A DNA stretch of 64,000 nt from Rhodobium gokarnense (GCF_025961475.1 NZ_JAOQNS010000002.1:124001-188000); one strand, 5' to 3'. Counted from the stretch's first letter, positions 35,042 to 43,674 are shown. A program made the numbers and translations. Notes: generated from the sequence alone by a model not told the origin.

Positions 35042-35571
35042 CAGGCAAGGTCCCCGTCGATATTGCTCGGGGAAACGAGTTCGGCAAGGGCGGCGAGCGC
35101 CAGCACCGCGCATTCGGCGGTGAGCACGACATAGACCGGCCACAGCGGCAGGCGCAGCACCTGGGTGATGTCGCCGCGGGCGTAGGTGGTGCCGATCTCG
35201 TCATAGAAGAGACGGACGAGCGCGATGGCCACGGCAAGCGTGGTCAGCGACCAGAACCGGTTAAGGGTGCGGCGCACGACGGGGGGAAAGCGGCCGACGA
35301 GGACGTCGACCCGCACCATGCCGTGCTTCAGGGACACCGGGAAGGCGGCAAAGACGGCGATCAGCAGCGTGTAGCTGGCAAGCTCGATGGCGCCGGGGAT
35401 CATCGGGTTGACCGCGCCGTCGGTGAGGTCGAAGACGGCCCGCCCGACGACGTTGAAGGCAACGACGAAAAAGAGCCCCAGCACCGCCGCAAAGGCGATC
35501 AGTTCGGTGATCTTCACAGCCGCGCGCGGGACGGCCGCAACGAGGCGAAGGGCGGGCGGGGAACCGGACAT
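35041..35571 (-). CDS. TRAP transporter small permease (DctQ family)
   Basis: Small four-helix membrane subunit of the TRAP transporter, 176 residues from the ATG at 35571 (MSGSPPALRLVAAVPRAAVK), which has GAAGG about ten bases upstream; an ATG at 35595 would add eight residues. Hydrophobic segments are near the start (LIAFAAVLGLFFVVAFNVVG), in the middle (IELASYTLLIAVFAAFPVSL, followed by KHGMVRVDVLVGR, a typical DctQ loop) and near the end (WPVYVVLTAECAVLALAALA). It sits between the binding protein and the large permease genes. Confidence 0.92.
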   Translation of the reverse strand: MSGSPPALRLVAAVPRAAVKITELIAFAAVLGLFFVVAFNVVGRAVFDLTDGAVNPMIPGAIELASYTLLIAVFAAFPVSLKHGMVRVDVLVGRFPPVVRRTLNRFWSLTTLAVAIALVRLFYDEIGTTYARGDITQVLRLPLWPVYVVLTAECAVLALAALAELVSPSNIDGDLA

Positions 35572-35646
35572 CGGCGACGAGCCTTCACGGGGCAAGCGGG
35601 ACGGGCCGCCCCGGCAAATGCTCGCCGGGACGGTGCGAGCGACCTC

Positions 35647-36660
35647 TTAGTTCAGCTCCGCCTTGCAGGCGGCGACGTACTCCTTGACCTTTTCATAGGT
35701 CGCGGTGCCGGGAAGGCCCTTGGAGTCCAGCTCGGTCAGGTAGATCTCGGTGGCGCGCTTGGCGGCGGCCTCCCATTCGGGACGCTCCGCCGCCGGGATG
35801 TCGTAGATTTCCGAGGTCTTCTTCAGCTCCACCAGCGCTTCCGCGTCGGCCGTGTCGTAGCCGCGCCCGGCGACCAGCGACCACTTCATGCCGCTGTTGT
35901 CGTCGATCGCCTTCTTTGCCTCCGGCGACAAGGCTTCGTATTTCGCCTTGTTCATGGTGGTGACGAAGGCCAGGGAATAGAAGCCGAAATCGGTGTGGTA
36001 CTTGGTGAGTTCGGCGAGCCGGAACGCGATGACGGATTCCCAGGTGATCATGTAGCCGTCGATGACGCCGCGTTCGACATTCTCGTAGATGCGCGGGGCC
36101 GGCAGGCCGACCGGCTCGGCGCCGAGTTCGGAAAGGAGCGTGCCGATGACGGTCGTCGGCCGGCGCAGCTTCTTGCCCTTCAGGTCGGCAAGCGTCTTCA
36201 CCGGGGTGTCGCGCATGTGGAGCTGTCCGGGCGCATGGGTGTGCACGTAAAGGACGTGGGTGTCCTTATACTCCTCGTCGAGCGCACCGGAATCATAGAG
36301 CTTCTGGAAGGCGCAGGAGCCGACCTCGGCGGTCTGGAACAGGCCCGGCAGTTCGACGATCTGGCTGAGCGGGAAGCGCCCGGCGGTGTAGCCCTGGACG
36401 GTCCAGGCGATGTCGGCGATGCCGGTCTTGGCGTTGTCGTAGCCGGCCGGCGCCTTGCCGAGGGTCTGGGCCGGGAACACGGTGGTCTTGACCGCGCCGC
36501 CGGAGGCCTCTTTGACGGCTTTGGCCCAGGCAACGAACAGGTCGTCCTGTTGCCAGCTCTGGGCCGGCATGAAATGTGCGAGACGAAGGGTGGTGTCGGC
36601 CTGGGCCGCGGAAAGGAGGGAAAGTGAGGCAATGCCGGAGAGCGCGAGACGCCGGATCAT
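35647..36660 (-). CDS. TRAP transporter substrate-binding protein (DctP family)
   Basis: 337-residue periplasmic binding protein, first gene of the operon. A signal peptide covers about residues 1-22 (MIRRLALSGIASLSLLSAAQA). DctP features follow: LRLAHFMPAQSWQ, FPAQTLGKAPAGYDNAKTGIADIAW, LKGKKLRRPTTVIGTLLSELGAEPVGLP (the ligand-binding arginine region) and GVIDGYMITWESVIAFRLAE. Ligand is unknown; TRAP systems usually bind carboxylates, which would fit an aromatic or amino-acid-derived acid destined for the Rieske oxygenase (inference). It is divergent from the IclR regulator gene, with a palindrome about 30 bp upstream of its start. Confidence 0.95.
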   Translation of the reverse strand: MIRRLALSGIASLSLLSAAQADTTLRLAHFMPAQSWQQDDLFVAWAKAVKEASGGAVKTTVFPAQTLGKAPAGYDNAKTGIADIAWTVQGYTAGRFPLSQIVELPGLFQTAEVGSCAFQKLYDSGALDEEYKDTHVLYVHTHAPGQLHMRDTPVKTLADLKGKKLRRPTTVIGTLLSELGAEPVGLPAPRIYENVERGVIDGYMITWESVIAFRLAELTKYHTDFGFYSLAFVTTMNKAKYEALSPEAKKAIDDNSGMKWSLVAGRGYDTADAEALVELKKTSEIYDIPAAERPEWEAAAKRATEIYLTELDSKGLPGTATYEKVKEYVAACKAELN

Positions 36661-36690
36661 GGTCGGGAAACCCCTCTGCTGGATCGGTTT

Positions 36691-36707
36691 CGTGCGATAA
36701 ACGCACG
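36691..36707. promoter_or_regulatory. CGTGCG-N5-CGCACG palindrome next to dctP (candidate IclR operator)
   Basis: Perfect 6-bp arms around ATAAA, 30 bp upstream of the dctP start, followed on the plus strand by seven Ts. It looks like a terminator when read on the plus strand, but no plus-strand gene ends here, so an operator for the divergent IclR regulator is more likely. Confidence 0.45.
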
Positions 36708-36745
36708 TTTTTTTGATATTCGAGCAATAGAATTATTATCGGTGG

Positions 36746-36761
36746 ATTGATTTAAGTCAAT
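36746..36761. promoter_or_regulatory. ATTGA-N6-TCAAT palindrome in the dctP-iclR intergenic region
   Basis: A 16-bp inverted repeat in an AT-rich promoter zone between the divergent TRAP operon and the IclR gene. It is a second candidate regulatory site, about 45 bp from the CGTGCG palindrome. Confidence 0.35.
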
Positions 36762-36907
36762 TCTTGTGTATGCACTTTTGCGTAGCTGAAAAAAGCCCGG
36801 CATTCGGGGGCTGAAACGTTCCTCTGCCTCAAAGCTGGGCGCCCGCTGCCGCCGTATGTGGCAGCGCATAATAAAAGAGCCGGAGGGCCAGCCATGCGAG
36901 GGAGCGA

Positions 36908-37669
36908 ATGATCGGTGACAAGGATATTTCCCTGACCTTTGCCAAGGGCATGGCGGTGCTGAAGGCGTTCGACGCCGCCCGCACCCATCTCAGCATCGCC
37001 GATATCGCCGGCGTCACCGGCTATGACCGGGCGATCGTCCGCCGCCTGGTGCTGACCCTCGTCCATCTCGGCTATGTGCGCCAGTCCGGCCGGGTGTTCT
37101 CGCTGACGCCGCGGGTGCTGGTGCTGGCCGGCGGCTTCTTGCAGGGGCGCGGCTACGGCAAGAACGTGCAGCCGACGCTGTCGGCCCATTCGCGCCACCT
37201 CGGCGAGGCGATCTCGCTGGCGATGCTCGACGGACTGGAAGCGGTCTATGTCGCCCATGGCGACGTGGAGGACCGCCCGGTCAGCATCGGCTTCACCATC
37301 GGCAGCCGCATCCCCCTGTTGCCGACCGCCATCGGCCGCGCGCTGCTCGCCTTCGCCTCCGGCGACCTGCGGGCCTCGGCGCTGTCAGAGGCGCCGGCGG
37401 AGCAAGTCACGGCCGACACTCTTACCGACCGTACCGCGATCGGCGAGGCGGTCGCGGCAGCGGGGCGCGAGGGCTACGCCCTCGTCGACAACGAGTTCGA
37501 GCCCGGCGTTGCCGCCCTTGCGATCCCCGTCGGCCGGCCGGGCAACGTCCTTGCCGCGGTCGGCATCTCCGGGCCACGCGAGGCGTTTTCCGCGCCCGCC
37601 CATGTGGAGCGCGCCCGGCGCGCGCTCGCCGACTGCGCCAATGCCCTGGAGCCTCTGCTGGCGGACTGA
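36908..37669 (+). CDS. IclR-family transcriptional regulator
   Basis: 253-residue regulator with an N-terminal winged helix (SLTFAKGMAVLKAFDAARTHLSIADIAGVTG, DRAIVRRLVLTLVHLGYVRQSGRVFSLTPRVL) and a C-terminal effector domain (AISLAMLDGLEAVYVAHG, IGSRIPLLPTAIGRALLAF, GYALVDNEFEPGVAALAIPV). It resembles the PcaR/PobR-type branch that controls aromatic-acid catabolism and often responds to a pathway intermediate. Position, divergent from the TRAP/Rieske/GS-like operon, makes it the likely regulator of that operon. GAGGGAG ribosome site before the ATG. Confidence 0.93.
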   Translation: MIGDKDISLTFAKGMAVLKAFDAARTHLSIADIAGVTGYDRAIVRRLVLTLVHLGYVRQSGRVFSLTPRVLVLAGGFLQGRGYGKNVQPTLSAHSRHLGEAISLAMLDGLEAVYVAHGDVEDRPVSIGFTIGSRIPLLPTAIGRALLAFASGDLRASALSEAPAEQVTADTLTDRTAIGEAVAAAGREGYALVDNEFEPGVAALAIPVGRPGNVLAAVGISGPREAFSAPAHVERARRALADCANALEPLLAD

Positions 37670-37690
37670 CCGGCAACCGGCGCGCAAAAG

Positions 37691-37719
37691 AAAACGGCGG
37701 CCCTTCGAGAAAGGCCGCC
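37691..37719. terminator. Terminator hairpin between convergent iclR and chemoreceptor genes
   Basis: GGCGGCCCTT-CGAG-AAAGGCCGCC forms a 10-bp stem with one mismatch and a 4-base loop (37696-37719). Read on the minus strand it is followed by GTTTTCTTTT, so it should terminate the chemoreceptor transcript; on the plus strand the T-tract is weak. Confidence 0.75.
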
Positions 37720-37749
37720 GCCGGTTTCGTCGGTGCGATGGGAGCTTGC

Positions 37750-39435
37750 TTACGCGGCGCGCACGCGCTTCAGGAACCCGTCCATCGTCGAGCGGAGCTG
37801 CTCGGAGCGGCTGTGCAGGTCGCCGATGGCGGTGCGCATGTTGGCGGAGAGGTCGCCGGTCCTGGTCGCCGATCCGCTCACCTGCTCGATCGACATGGAG
37901 ACCTGCTGGGTGCCGGTCGCCGCTTCGGAAACGTTGCGGGCGATCTCGCTGGTGGCCGCGTTCTGCTGCTCCGCCGAGGCGGCCATGTTCGAGGTGCGTT
38001 CCGCGATCGTCTTGACCATCTCGGCGATGACGCCGGTGGCGTTGATCGACAGGTCCGCGGCGGCGCGCATCTCGGTGATCTGGGTGTCGATCTCCTCGGT
38101 CGCCTTGGAGGTCTGCTCGGCCAGCGCCTTGACCTCGGAGGCGACGACGGCAAAGCCGCGTCCCGCCTCGCCGGCCCGCGCCGCCTCGATGGTGGCGTTG
38201 AGGGCGAGCAGGTTGGTCTGCTCGGCGATATCGTTGATGAGCTGCGTGACGTCGCCGATCTTGACGACCACATCCTGCAGGCTGGCGACCGCGTGATTGG
38301 TCTTTTCGACCTCGACCTCGGCCTGGGCGGCGATCTGCGAGGAGGAGTGGATCTGCTGGTTGATCTCGTTGATCGAGGCAGAGAGCTCTTCCGTCGCGCT
38401 CGCCACCGTCTGCACGTTGGCGGTCGCCTGTTCGGCCGCCGACGACACGGTCATCGACTGGCTCGATGTGTCCTCGGCGATATTGAACAGGGTCGAGGCG
38501 GTCTCGTTGAGCTGCTCGGAGGCCTGCAGGATCTCGTCGGAGATCGACATCACGCTCTCCTCGAACTCCTTGGCGACCCGCTCCATCTCAGCCCGCTTCT
38601 CCGCTTCGGCAAGGGCGGCCTGTTCGGCGGCCCTTTCCTCAAGCTCCTTGGTGCGCAACAGGTTGCCGCGGAACACGCCAAGGGCGTCGCCCATGCGGCC
38701 GATCTCGTCCTTGCGGTCCGAATGCTCGACCTCGGCGGACAGATCGCCGTCGGCAAGGCGCTGGGTGGTGTTGGCAAGGCTGGCCAGCGGGTTGGAGATG
38801 ATCCGGTAGTTGAGGTAGCCGAGCAGGACGGCAAAGCCGGCGATGACGAAGGCGCTGGCAAGCGAGATCATCTTGACGAGGCCGAGGCCGCTTTCCTGCG
38901 CCTGGGCGAGCACCTTCTGGCGCTCCGCCAGAGTGTCGTGAATGGCCTGAAGCCGGTCTTCCACGGCGCCGATGGCCTTGGTGCCGGTCTGGGTGATTTC
39001 CATCGCCTTGGCCAGGTCGACGGTCATCGGATCGCGCATCAGCTGGATCTGCTTTTGCGCATAGCCGTCGAGCCAGGCGCGCCAGCCGGTCTCGATCTCG
39101 GCGATCTGGCCGGGCTCGATGTCTTCGGTGGTCGCGGCGAGGGTTTTCAGGGCGGCGAGGCTGTCGGCGACCTTCCGGGTGCCGTCATCGACCTTCTGAA
39201 CCCATTCGCGGTTGCCCGTGAGCAGGAAGTTCTTGGCGGCGAGCACCTGGTCGGTCATCAGCACGTCGGTTTCGCTGACGTGCTCGATGAAGGTCTTCAG
39301 GCGGGCGTTTTCCTCCACGGCGTCGACCGCGGTAACGGATTGGGTGTAGGCGATGATGCTGGAGACGATACCGACCACGGCGATCAGCGCGAATGCGGCA
39401 ACGCCCTTGGCGGTGACGGAAAGATTCTTGATCAT
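37750..39435 (-). CDS. Methyl-accepting chemotaxis protein with CHASE3-like sensor
   Basis: 561-residue chemoreceptor. An N-terminal membrane segment (about 10-30) and a second one (about 190-212, [20 protein letters not shown]) bracket a helical periplasmic domain of the CHASE3 type ([25 protein letters not shown]). A HAMP domain follows ([21 protein letters not shown]), then the signalling domain with the conserved tip ([21 protein letters not shown]). No C-terminal CheR/CheB pentapeptide is seen. The gene is 21 bp downstream of a gene for a separate secreted sensor-like protein, and both run on the minus strand, suggesting the two act together. Confidence 0.94.
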   Translation of the reverse strand: MIKNLSVTAKGVAAFALIAVVGIVSSIIAYTQSVTAVDAVEENARLKTFIEHVSETDVLMTDQVLAAKNFLLTGNREWVQKVDDGTRKVADSLAALKTLAATTEDIEPGQIAEIETGWRAWLDGYAQKQIQLMRDPMTVDLAKAMEITQTGTKAIGAVEDRLQAIHDTLAERQKVLAQAQESGLGLVKMISLASAFVIAGFAVLLGYLNYRIISNPLASLANTTQRLADGDLSAEVEHSDRKDEIGRMGDALGVFRGNLLRTKELEERAAEQAALAEAEKRAEMERVAKEFEESVMSISDEILQASEQLNETASTLFNIAEDTSSQSMTVSSAAEQATANVQTVASATEELSASINEINQQIHSSSQIAAQAEVEVEKTNHAVASLQDVVVKIGDVTQLINDIAEQTNLLALNATIEAARAGEAGRGFAVVASEVKALAEQTSKATEEIDTQITEMRAAADLSINATGVIAEMVKTIAERTSNMAASAEQQNAATSEIARNVSEAATGTQQVSMSIEQVSGSATRTGDLSANMRTAIGDLHSRSEQLRSTMDGFLKRVRAA

Positions 39436-39456
39436 GTCGATGCCTTCTTGCGCTTC

Positions 39457-40074
39457 TTAGCTGCCGGCGGCCTGGCGGCGGGCGGCTTCCGTCAGGTTGA
39501 CTTCCACGGTTGCGGCACCGATCGGCGTCTTCCCGTCTTCGGCAGTCAGGGTGTAGTTGAGCTGGGCGCGCCAGATCTTGAAATCGTCGTCCCATTCCGG
39601 CTCGTCGATGAACACCGCGTCCGGCCCGACCGGATAGGTCTTCTGGAACTTGGCCTCGTCGCCCTGCCAGAAGTCGCCGGTGATCGACGACTGGCCGACA
39701 TTGAGGCCGTTGTCGTCCATGACGAAGATCTCGACGTAAAGGCCGACGGAGCGGCCCTGCATGCGCGACAAGTAAACCGACAGCGGGTTGGACAGGGTCG
39801 CGGAGATCAGCGGCTTGTCCGCCGCCTCGCGCTCCTCGCGCCACTGCTTGTCGAGGGCGTCGATCTCGGCCTGCTGCAGTGCTCCGTAGCGCTCGTTCTG
39901 GGCTTCCACGGACATCCGGACGATTTCAGTATCGACCCAGGCTCTGGCGTCGGCGATGATCGCCGGTGTGATCAGCGCCTTGGCGTCGGGGGCGGGGCCT
40001 TGCTCGGCGGCATTGGCCTGAACCGCGCCGAACAGCGCAGCGCCGAAGAAAGCGATAAGAAGCCTGCTGGACAT
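39457..40074 (-). CDS. Periplasmic Cache/PDC-like sensor protein paired with a chemoreceptor
   Basis: 205-residue secreted protein from the ATG at 40074 (MSSRLLIAFFGAALFGAVQANA, a signal peptide cleaved near residue 22), with GGGA upstream. The mature part contains LSVYLSRMQGRSVGLYVEIFVMDDNG, NVGQSSITGDFWQGDEAKFQ and IGAATVEVNLTEA. This pattern resembles a PDC/Cache ligand-binding domain (a VMDDNG strand-turn, then a GDFWQGDE segment). It has no membrane anchor or signalling domain of its own. It lies 21 bp upstream of the CHASE3 chemoreceptor gene on the same strand, so it may be a soluble sensor subunit for it (inference). A longer start at 40149 would mask the signal peptide. Confidence 0.7.
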   Translation of the reverse strand: MSSRLLIAFFGAALFGAVQANAAEQGPAPDAKALITPAIIADARAWVDTEIVRMSVEAQNERYGALQQAEIDALDKQWREEREAADKPLISATLSNPLSVYLSRMQGRSVGLYVEIFVMDDNGLNVGQSSITGDFWQGDEAKFQKTYPVGPDAVFIDEPEWDDDFKIWRAQLNYTLTAEDGKTPIGAATVEVNLTEAARRQAAGS

Positions 40075-40697
40075 TTGGCATCCCCTGGGTAATGTGCCTG
40101 ACTTAATTTGAAGACGAAGCAGTTTAAAATTGCGTAAATTAGAATACAAAAAGGCTGGAAACGTAGTATATACATTGAATACACTACTGCAGCAGCAAAT
40201 ATACTTAAAATTGCAATAATTTACGGCTACAAATCAAGAATTGCTGCACCTTTTCAGGCTGGCTGCAGCGTTCGCGGGATGCCCGATCCGGTCGCGAACG
40301 GCAGGCGCTTGCGGGACGCCGACCGGAACCCCGGACGTTATCTGCGAATGATTGAAAAACCGTTGGCCTGTGTCCGTTTTTGGAAAAAGTCTTTTTTGAA
40401 GAATGCGTTAGGCAGAAATGCGCGGCGTGCGTCAGACGCCCTGTTCTTGGCGGTCCGCAACCCGCCGGCCTCGCCCCGCCGTCGTCCATCTCCGGCGCCG
40501 ATGACGGCGCTCTTGCCGGCCATGAGGCCGCCAGACCGGCTCCCGGGCACGGGCCTTTCGCGTGTGCCGTGCCGGAGCCTCTCGGAAGCGCCGGCCGGGC
40601 GCCGACGCGAGCGTCGTCGGCACGGCCCGGCCGGCCAAAAGCATTCGTCGATCGGTTTCATTCCCGCATTTCTTGGCGAATCGGCCGCCGTCCTGTC
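40075..40697. other. Gene-free 623-bp region upstream of the sensor/chemoreceptor pair
   Basis: Bases 40085-40260 are strongly AT-rich and probably hold the promoter of the minus-strand sensor/chemoreceptor operon. The GC-rich rest (40430-40690) has overlapping frames on both strands without domain character; no small gene or RNA is convincing. Confidence 0.4.
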
Positions 40698-41762
40698 CTA
40701 GCTGCGTTCCGCCAGGCACGTGCGAAGAGAAGTGCCAAGGTTCTCAAGCAGTGAGAAGTATAGTTCGGAACCATTGTCAAGTTCTGCCCCGAGCGGGTCG
40801 AGCGTCGCGCACGTGGCGCCCGTGCCCTCGGTGACGACGGCGATCAGCCTCGGCGTGAATTGCGGCTCGGCAAAGACGCAGGCAGCGCCGAGCTCCGTAA
40901 TACGCCCGCGGATTTCCGCGACGCGCTCGGCACCGGGAATGGATTCCGGATTGACGCTGATCGAGCCGGCCGAGGCGAGCCCGAAGCGGTGCTCGAAATA
41001 CTGGTAGGCGTCGTGGAAGGTGATGAAGGGCCGGCCGCGCACGGGCTTCAACTCCTCTGTCAGCTTTGCCTCGAGGCCGGCGAGCCGGTCGTCGAGCGCC
41101 TTTGCGTTGGCGGCATAGGTCTTTGCGTTCTCAGGATCGGCCTCGGACAGGACCCGGGCGATCTCGGCAACGAAGGCGCGCGCATTCTCCGGGTCGAGCC
41201 AGAGGTGCGGATCGACCGCGCCGTGGTCGTGGTCATGCCCGTCGGCGTCGGCATGTTCGTGCTCATGAGCATCTGCATGCTCATGTTCGTGCGCATCTTC
41301 CCCCTCATGCGCATGATCATGATCTTCGTCATGATCGGCTTCGTCCGAATGCTCATGGTGGTCGGCCTCGCCGTCATGGTGATGCCGCTCGAAGGCGCCG
41401 CCCGATCGCGTCGGCAACAGGGTGAGGCCCGGCGCCTCCATCAGCGCCACCTGCCGCGCGTCGCTGCCGAGGGTGGTGATCGCCTTTTCCAGGAACGGCT
41501 CCAGCTTCGGCCCGACCCAGAAGATCACGTCGGCCTCCTGCAGGTCCTGGGCCTGGGACGGTTTCAGGCTGTAGGAATGGGGCGAGCCGGCGCCGTCGAC
41601 GATGATCTCCGGCGTGCCGACACCCGCCATGACGCCGGCAACGAGCGAATGGAGCGGCTTGATGGAGACGACGACGCGCTCCGTCGCAAGGGCGGCGGGT
41701 GCGAGGCCTACGGTTGCCGAGGCAATCAGGGCCGAGAGGGAGAGGGCGGCGATAGCGCGCAT
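40698..41762 (-). CDS. znuA: Zinc ABC transporter substrate-binding protein
   Basis: Periplasmic zinc receptor of the ZnuABC importer, 354 residues from the ATG at 41762, which has GGAG seven bases upstream. A signal peptide covers the first 28 or so residues (ALSLSALIASATVGLAPAALA). The cluster A-I fold is clear: VVSIKPLHSLVAGVMAGVG (with the first zinc histidine in PLHS), DGAGSPHSYSLKPSQ, VDPHLWLDPENA, and FITFHDAYQYFEHRFGL. A long His/Asp/Glu-rich loop (about residues 125-185, many HDH/HEH repeats) marks it as zinc- rather than manganese-specific. It is divergent from znuCB-zur across a shared promoter region. Confidence 0.96.
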   Translation of the reverse strand: MRAIAALSLSALIASATVGLAPAALATERVVVSIKPLHSLVAGVMAGVGTPEIIVDGAGSPHSYSLKPSQAQDLQEADVIFWVGPKLEPFLEKAITTLGSDARQVALMEAPGLTLLPTRSGGAFERHHHDGEADHHEHSDEADHDEDHDHAHEGEDAHEHEHADAHEHEHADADGHDHDHGAVDPHLWLDPENARAFVAEIARVLSEADPENAKTYAANAKALDDRLAGLEAKLTEELKPVRGRPFITFHDAYQYFEHRFGLASAGSISVNPESIPGAERVAEIRGRITELGAACVFAEPQFTPRLIAVVTEGTGATCATLDPLGAELDNGSELYFSLLENLGTSLRTCLAERS

Positions 41763-41811
41763 GGCGGAACTCCGAGGCTGGGCGGCCCGCACGGGGCCAT
41801 GGATTGTGGAT

Positions 41812-41853
41812 GAAACGTTATTACATTACATTTGTTGCGTTACCTTATAACGC
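41812..41853. promoter_or_regulatory. Candidate Zur-binding region between znuA and znuC
   Basis: The AT-rich shared promoter contains the perfect 17-bp dyad GCGTTA-CCTTA-TAACGC (41837-41853) and, just before it, AACGTTATTACATTACATT (starting near 41814), an imperfect dyad. Both resemble the TA-rich GTTAnnnTAAC-type zinc-uptake (Zur) operators of Proteobacteria, and a zur gene lies in the operon. Confidence 0.6.
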
Positions 41854-42011
41854 GTGCCATATAGGCGATCAAGCCCGGTCCTTGGCAGAATCGCGAAACG
41901 GCCGGGCCCGGCCCGAAACGGTCGCCGGACGGTGCGCGGCAATCGCCACAATGCCGGCCCGCGGACCCGCAAGGCCGATTGCCCCTTTGATGATTGGACC
42001 CTGGTAAAGAC

Positions 42012-42857
42012 ATGTTGTCGCCAGCCCAGACCCTGTTGCGGCTCGAAGACGCCGGACGCTACGCCAGCGGCAAATGGCTGGTGCGCGGCGTCGACCTCAC
42101 CGTCGACCGCGGCGAGATCGTCACCCTGATCGGACCCAACGGCTCGGGCAAATCGACGACGGCCAAGATGGCCTGCGGCATCGCCGCGCCGGACGAGGGA
42201 CGGGTGATCCGCGATCCGGCGCTGAAGATCGGCTACGTCCCCCAGAAGCTCACCGTCGACTGGACCCTGCCGCTGACCGTGTCGCGGCTGATGCGGCTGA
42301 CGGCGCCGCTGTCGACGGCGGAGGCCGAAGCGGCCCTTGAAGAGGTCGGCATCGCCCACCTTGCCGGGGCCGACGTGCAGACCCTTTCCGGCGGCGAGTT
42401 CCAGCGCGCCATGCTGGCCCGCGCCATCGCCCGCAAGCCCGATCTGCTGATCCTCGACGAGCCGGTGCAGGGCGTCGATTTCTCCGGCGAGATCGCCCTT
42501 TACGAGCTCATTTCGGAGATCCGCGGCCGCCTCGGCTGCGGCATCCTCTTGATCTCCCACGACCTCCACGTGGTGATGGCGGCGACCGACAGCGTCGTCT
42601 GCCTCAACGGCCATGTCTGCTGCAAGGGAACGCCGAAATCGGTGCTGGAGAGCCCCGAATACCGGCGCCTTTTCGGTGGCCGCGCGGCCGCGACCCTTGC
42701 CCTTTACGAACACCACCACGACCACACCCACCTGCCGGACGGCCGCGTGGTGCATGCCGACGGGACGGTCACCACCCATTGCCATCCGGACGACGGACAC
42801 CATCATGGCCCGGACCCGGCGGCACTGTCGGAAAAAAAGGAAGGCGGCGATGCTTGA
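42012..42857 (+). CDS. znuC: Zinc ABC transporter ATP-binding protein with His-rich C-terminal tail
   Basis: ATPase of the zinc importer, 281 residues from the ATG at 42012; a TTG at 41994 could add six. Motifs: Walker A GPNGSGKST, Q-loop YVPQKLTVDW, signature LSGGEFQRAMLARA, Walker B LLILDEPVQGVD and the switch histidine ISHDLHVVMAA. After about residue 240 the protein carries a tail rich in histidines (HHHDHTHLPDGR, THCHPDDGHHH). Such a tail, known from some ZnuC proteins, may sense or bind zinc. The gene overlaps znuB by 8 bp. Confidence 0.95.
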   Translation: MLSPAQTLLRLEDAGRYASGKWLVRGVDLTVDRGEIVTLIGPNGSGKSTTAKMACGIAAPDEGRVIRDPALKIGYVPQKLTVDWTLPLTVSRLMRLTAPLSTAEAEAALEEVGIAHLAGADVQTLSGGEFQRAMLARAIARKPDLLILDEPVQGVDFSGEIALYELISEIRGRLGCGILLISHDLHVVMAATDSVVCLNGHVCCKGTPKSVLESPEYRRLFGGRAAATLALYEHHHDHTHLPDGRVVHADGTVTTHCHPDDGHHHGPDPAALSEKKEGGDA

Positions 42858-43674
42858 CGATTTCTTCGTGCGCGCCCTCGTTGCCGGCGTCGGGGTTGCC
42901 CTCGTCGCCGGCCCGCTCGGCTGCTTCATCGTCTGGCGCCGCATCGCCTATTACGGCGACACGCTGGCCCATTCCGCCCTTCTCGGCATCGCGCTCGCCC
43001 TCCTCCTGGAGGTCGACATCACGCTCGCCGTCTTTTTGATGTCGGCGGCGATCTCGCTCATCCTCGTCGTCCTGCAGCGCCGCGAGCGGCTCTCTTCCGA
43101 TGCGCTCCTCGGCCTGTTGTCCCATTCCGCCCTGGCGCTCGGCCTTGTCTGCCTTGCCTTCATGACCTGGGTGCGGGTCGACCTGATGGGCTTCCTGTTC
43201 GGCGATATCCTCGCCGTCTCCAGGACCGACATCGCGGTCATCTATGGCGGCGGCGCGCTGATCCTTGCCGTCCTTGCGATGATCTGGCGCCCGCTCTTTG
43301 CCGCCACGGTCAACCGCGACCTTGCCGCCGCCGAGGGCCTCGACCCGGACCGCGCAAACCTCTTCTTCATGCTGTTGATGGCGCTGGTGGTGGCGATCGC
43401 CATGAAGATCGTCGGCGTGCTGCTGGTCACCGCGTTGCTGATCATTCCGGCCGCGACCGCACGCTGGTTTTCCCGCGGGCCCGAGCAGATGGCGCTATTG
43501 GCCGCGGCCATCGGCGTTGCCGCCGTCATCGCCGGGCTTTATGCATCCCTGGAGTGGGACACGCCGTCCGGGCCGTCGATCGTCGTCGCGGCCTTCGCCT
43601 TTTTCCTGGTCGGCCTGTCGTCGCTCGCCAGAAACCGCTACGCTGGCGCCGTGCCTCCGGAGCCAAGGGAATGA
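42850..43674 (+). CDS. znuB: Zinc ABC transporter permease
   Basis: 274-residue membrane subunit of the zinc importer with about eight hydrophobic segments. Starts at the ATG at 42850 (MLDDFFVRALVAGVGVALVAGPLG), a typical ZnuB/ABC-3 N-terminus, and shows RRIAYYGDTLAHSALLGIALA, LSSDALLGLLSHSALALG and VGVLLVTALLIIPAATAR. It overlaps znuC by 8 bp and its stop overlaps the zur start by 4 bp (ATGA), so znuC-znuB-zur form a tightly coupled operon. Confidence 0.96.
   Translation: MLDDFFVRALVAGVGVALVAGPLGCFIVWRRIAYYGDTLAHSALLGIALALLLEVDITLAVFLMSAAISLILVVLQRRERLSSDALLGLLSHSALALGLVCLAFMTWVRVDLMGFLFGDILAVSRTDIAVIYGGGALILAVLAMIWRPLFAATVNRDLAAAEGLDPDRANLFFMLLMALVVAIAMKIVGVLLVTALLIIPAATARWFSRGPEQMALLAAAIGVAAVIAGLYASLEWDTPSGPSIVVAAFAFFLVGLSSLARNRYAGAVPPEPRE

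Noticed and set aside
33683-35134. 483-codon plus-strand frame rich in D, E and R
   Set aside because: Antisense to the TRAP large permease gene; same artefact as above.
36691-36714. Stem-loop followed by seven Ts, looking like a rho-independent terminator
   Set aside because: No plus-strand gene ends upstream (the region is the divergent promoter of dctP and iclR), so it was listed as an operator instead.
40279-40754. Overlapping frames of 90-140 codons in the GC-rich region beside znuA
   Set aside because: Several frames on both strands are equally open, basic and featureless, with no good ribosome site.
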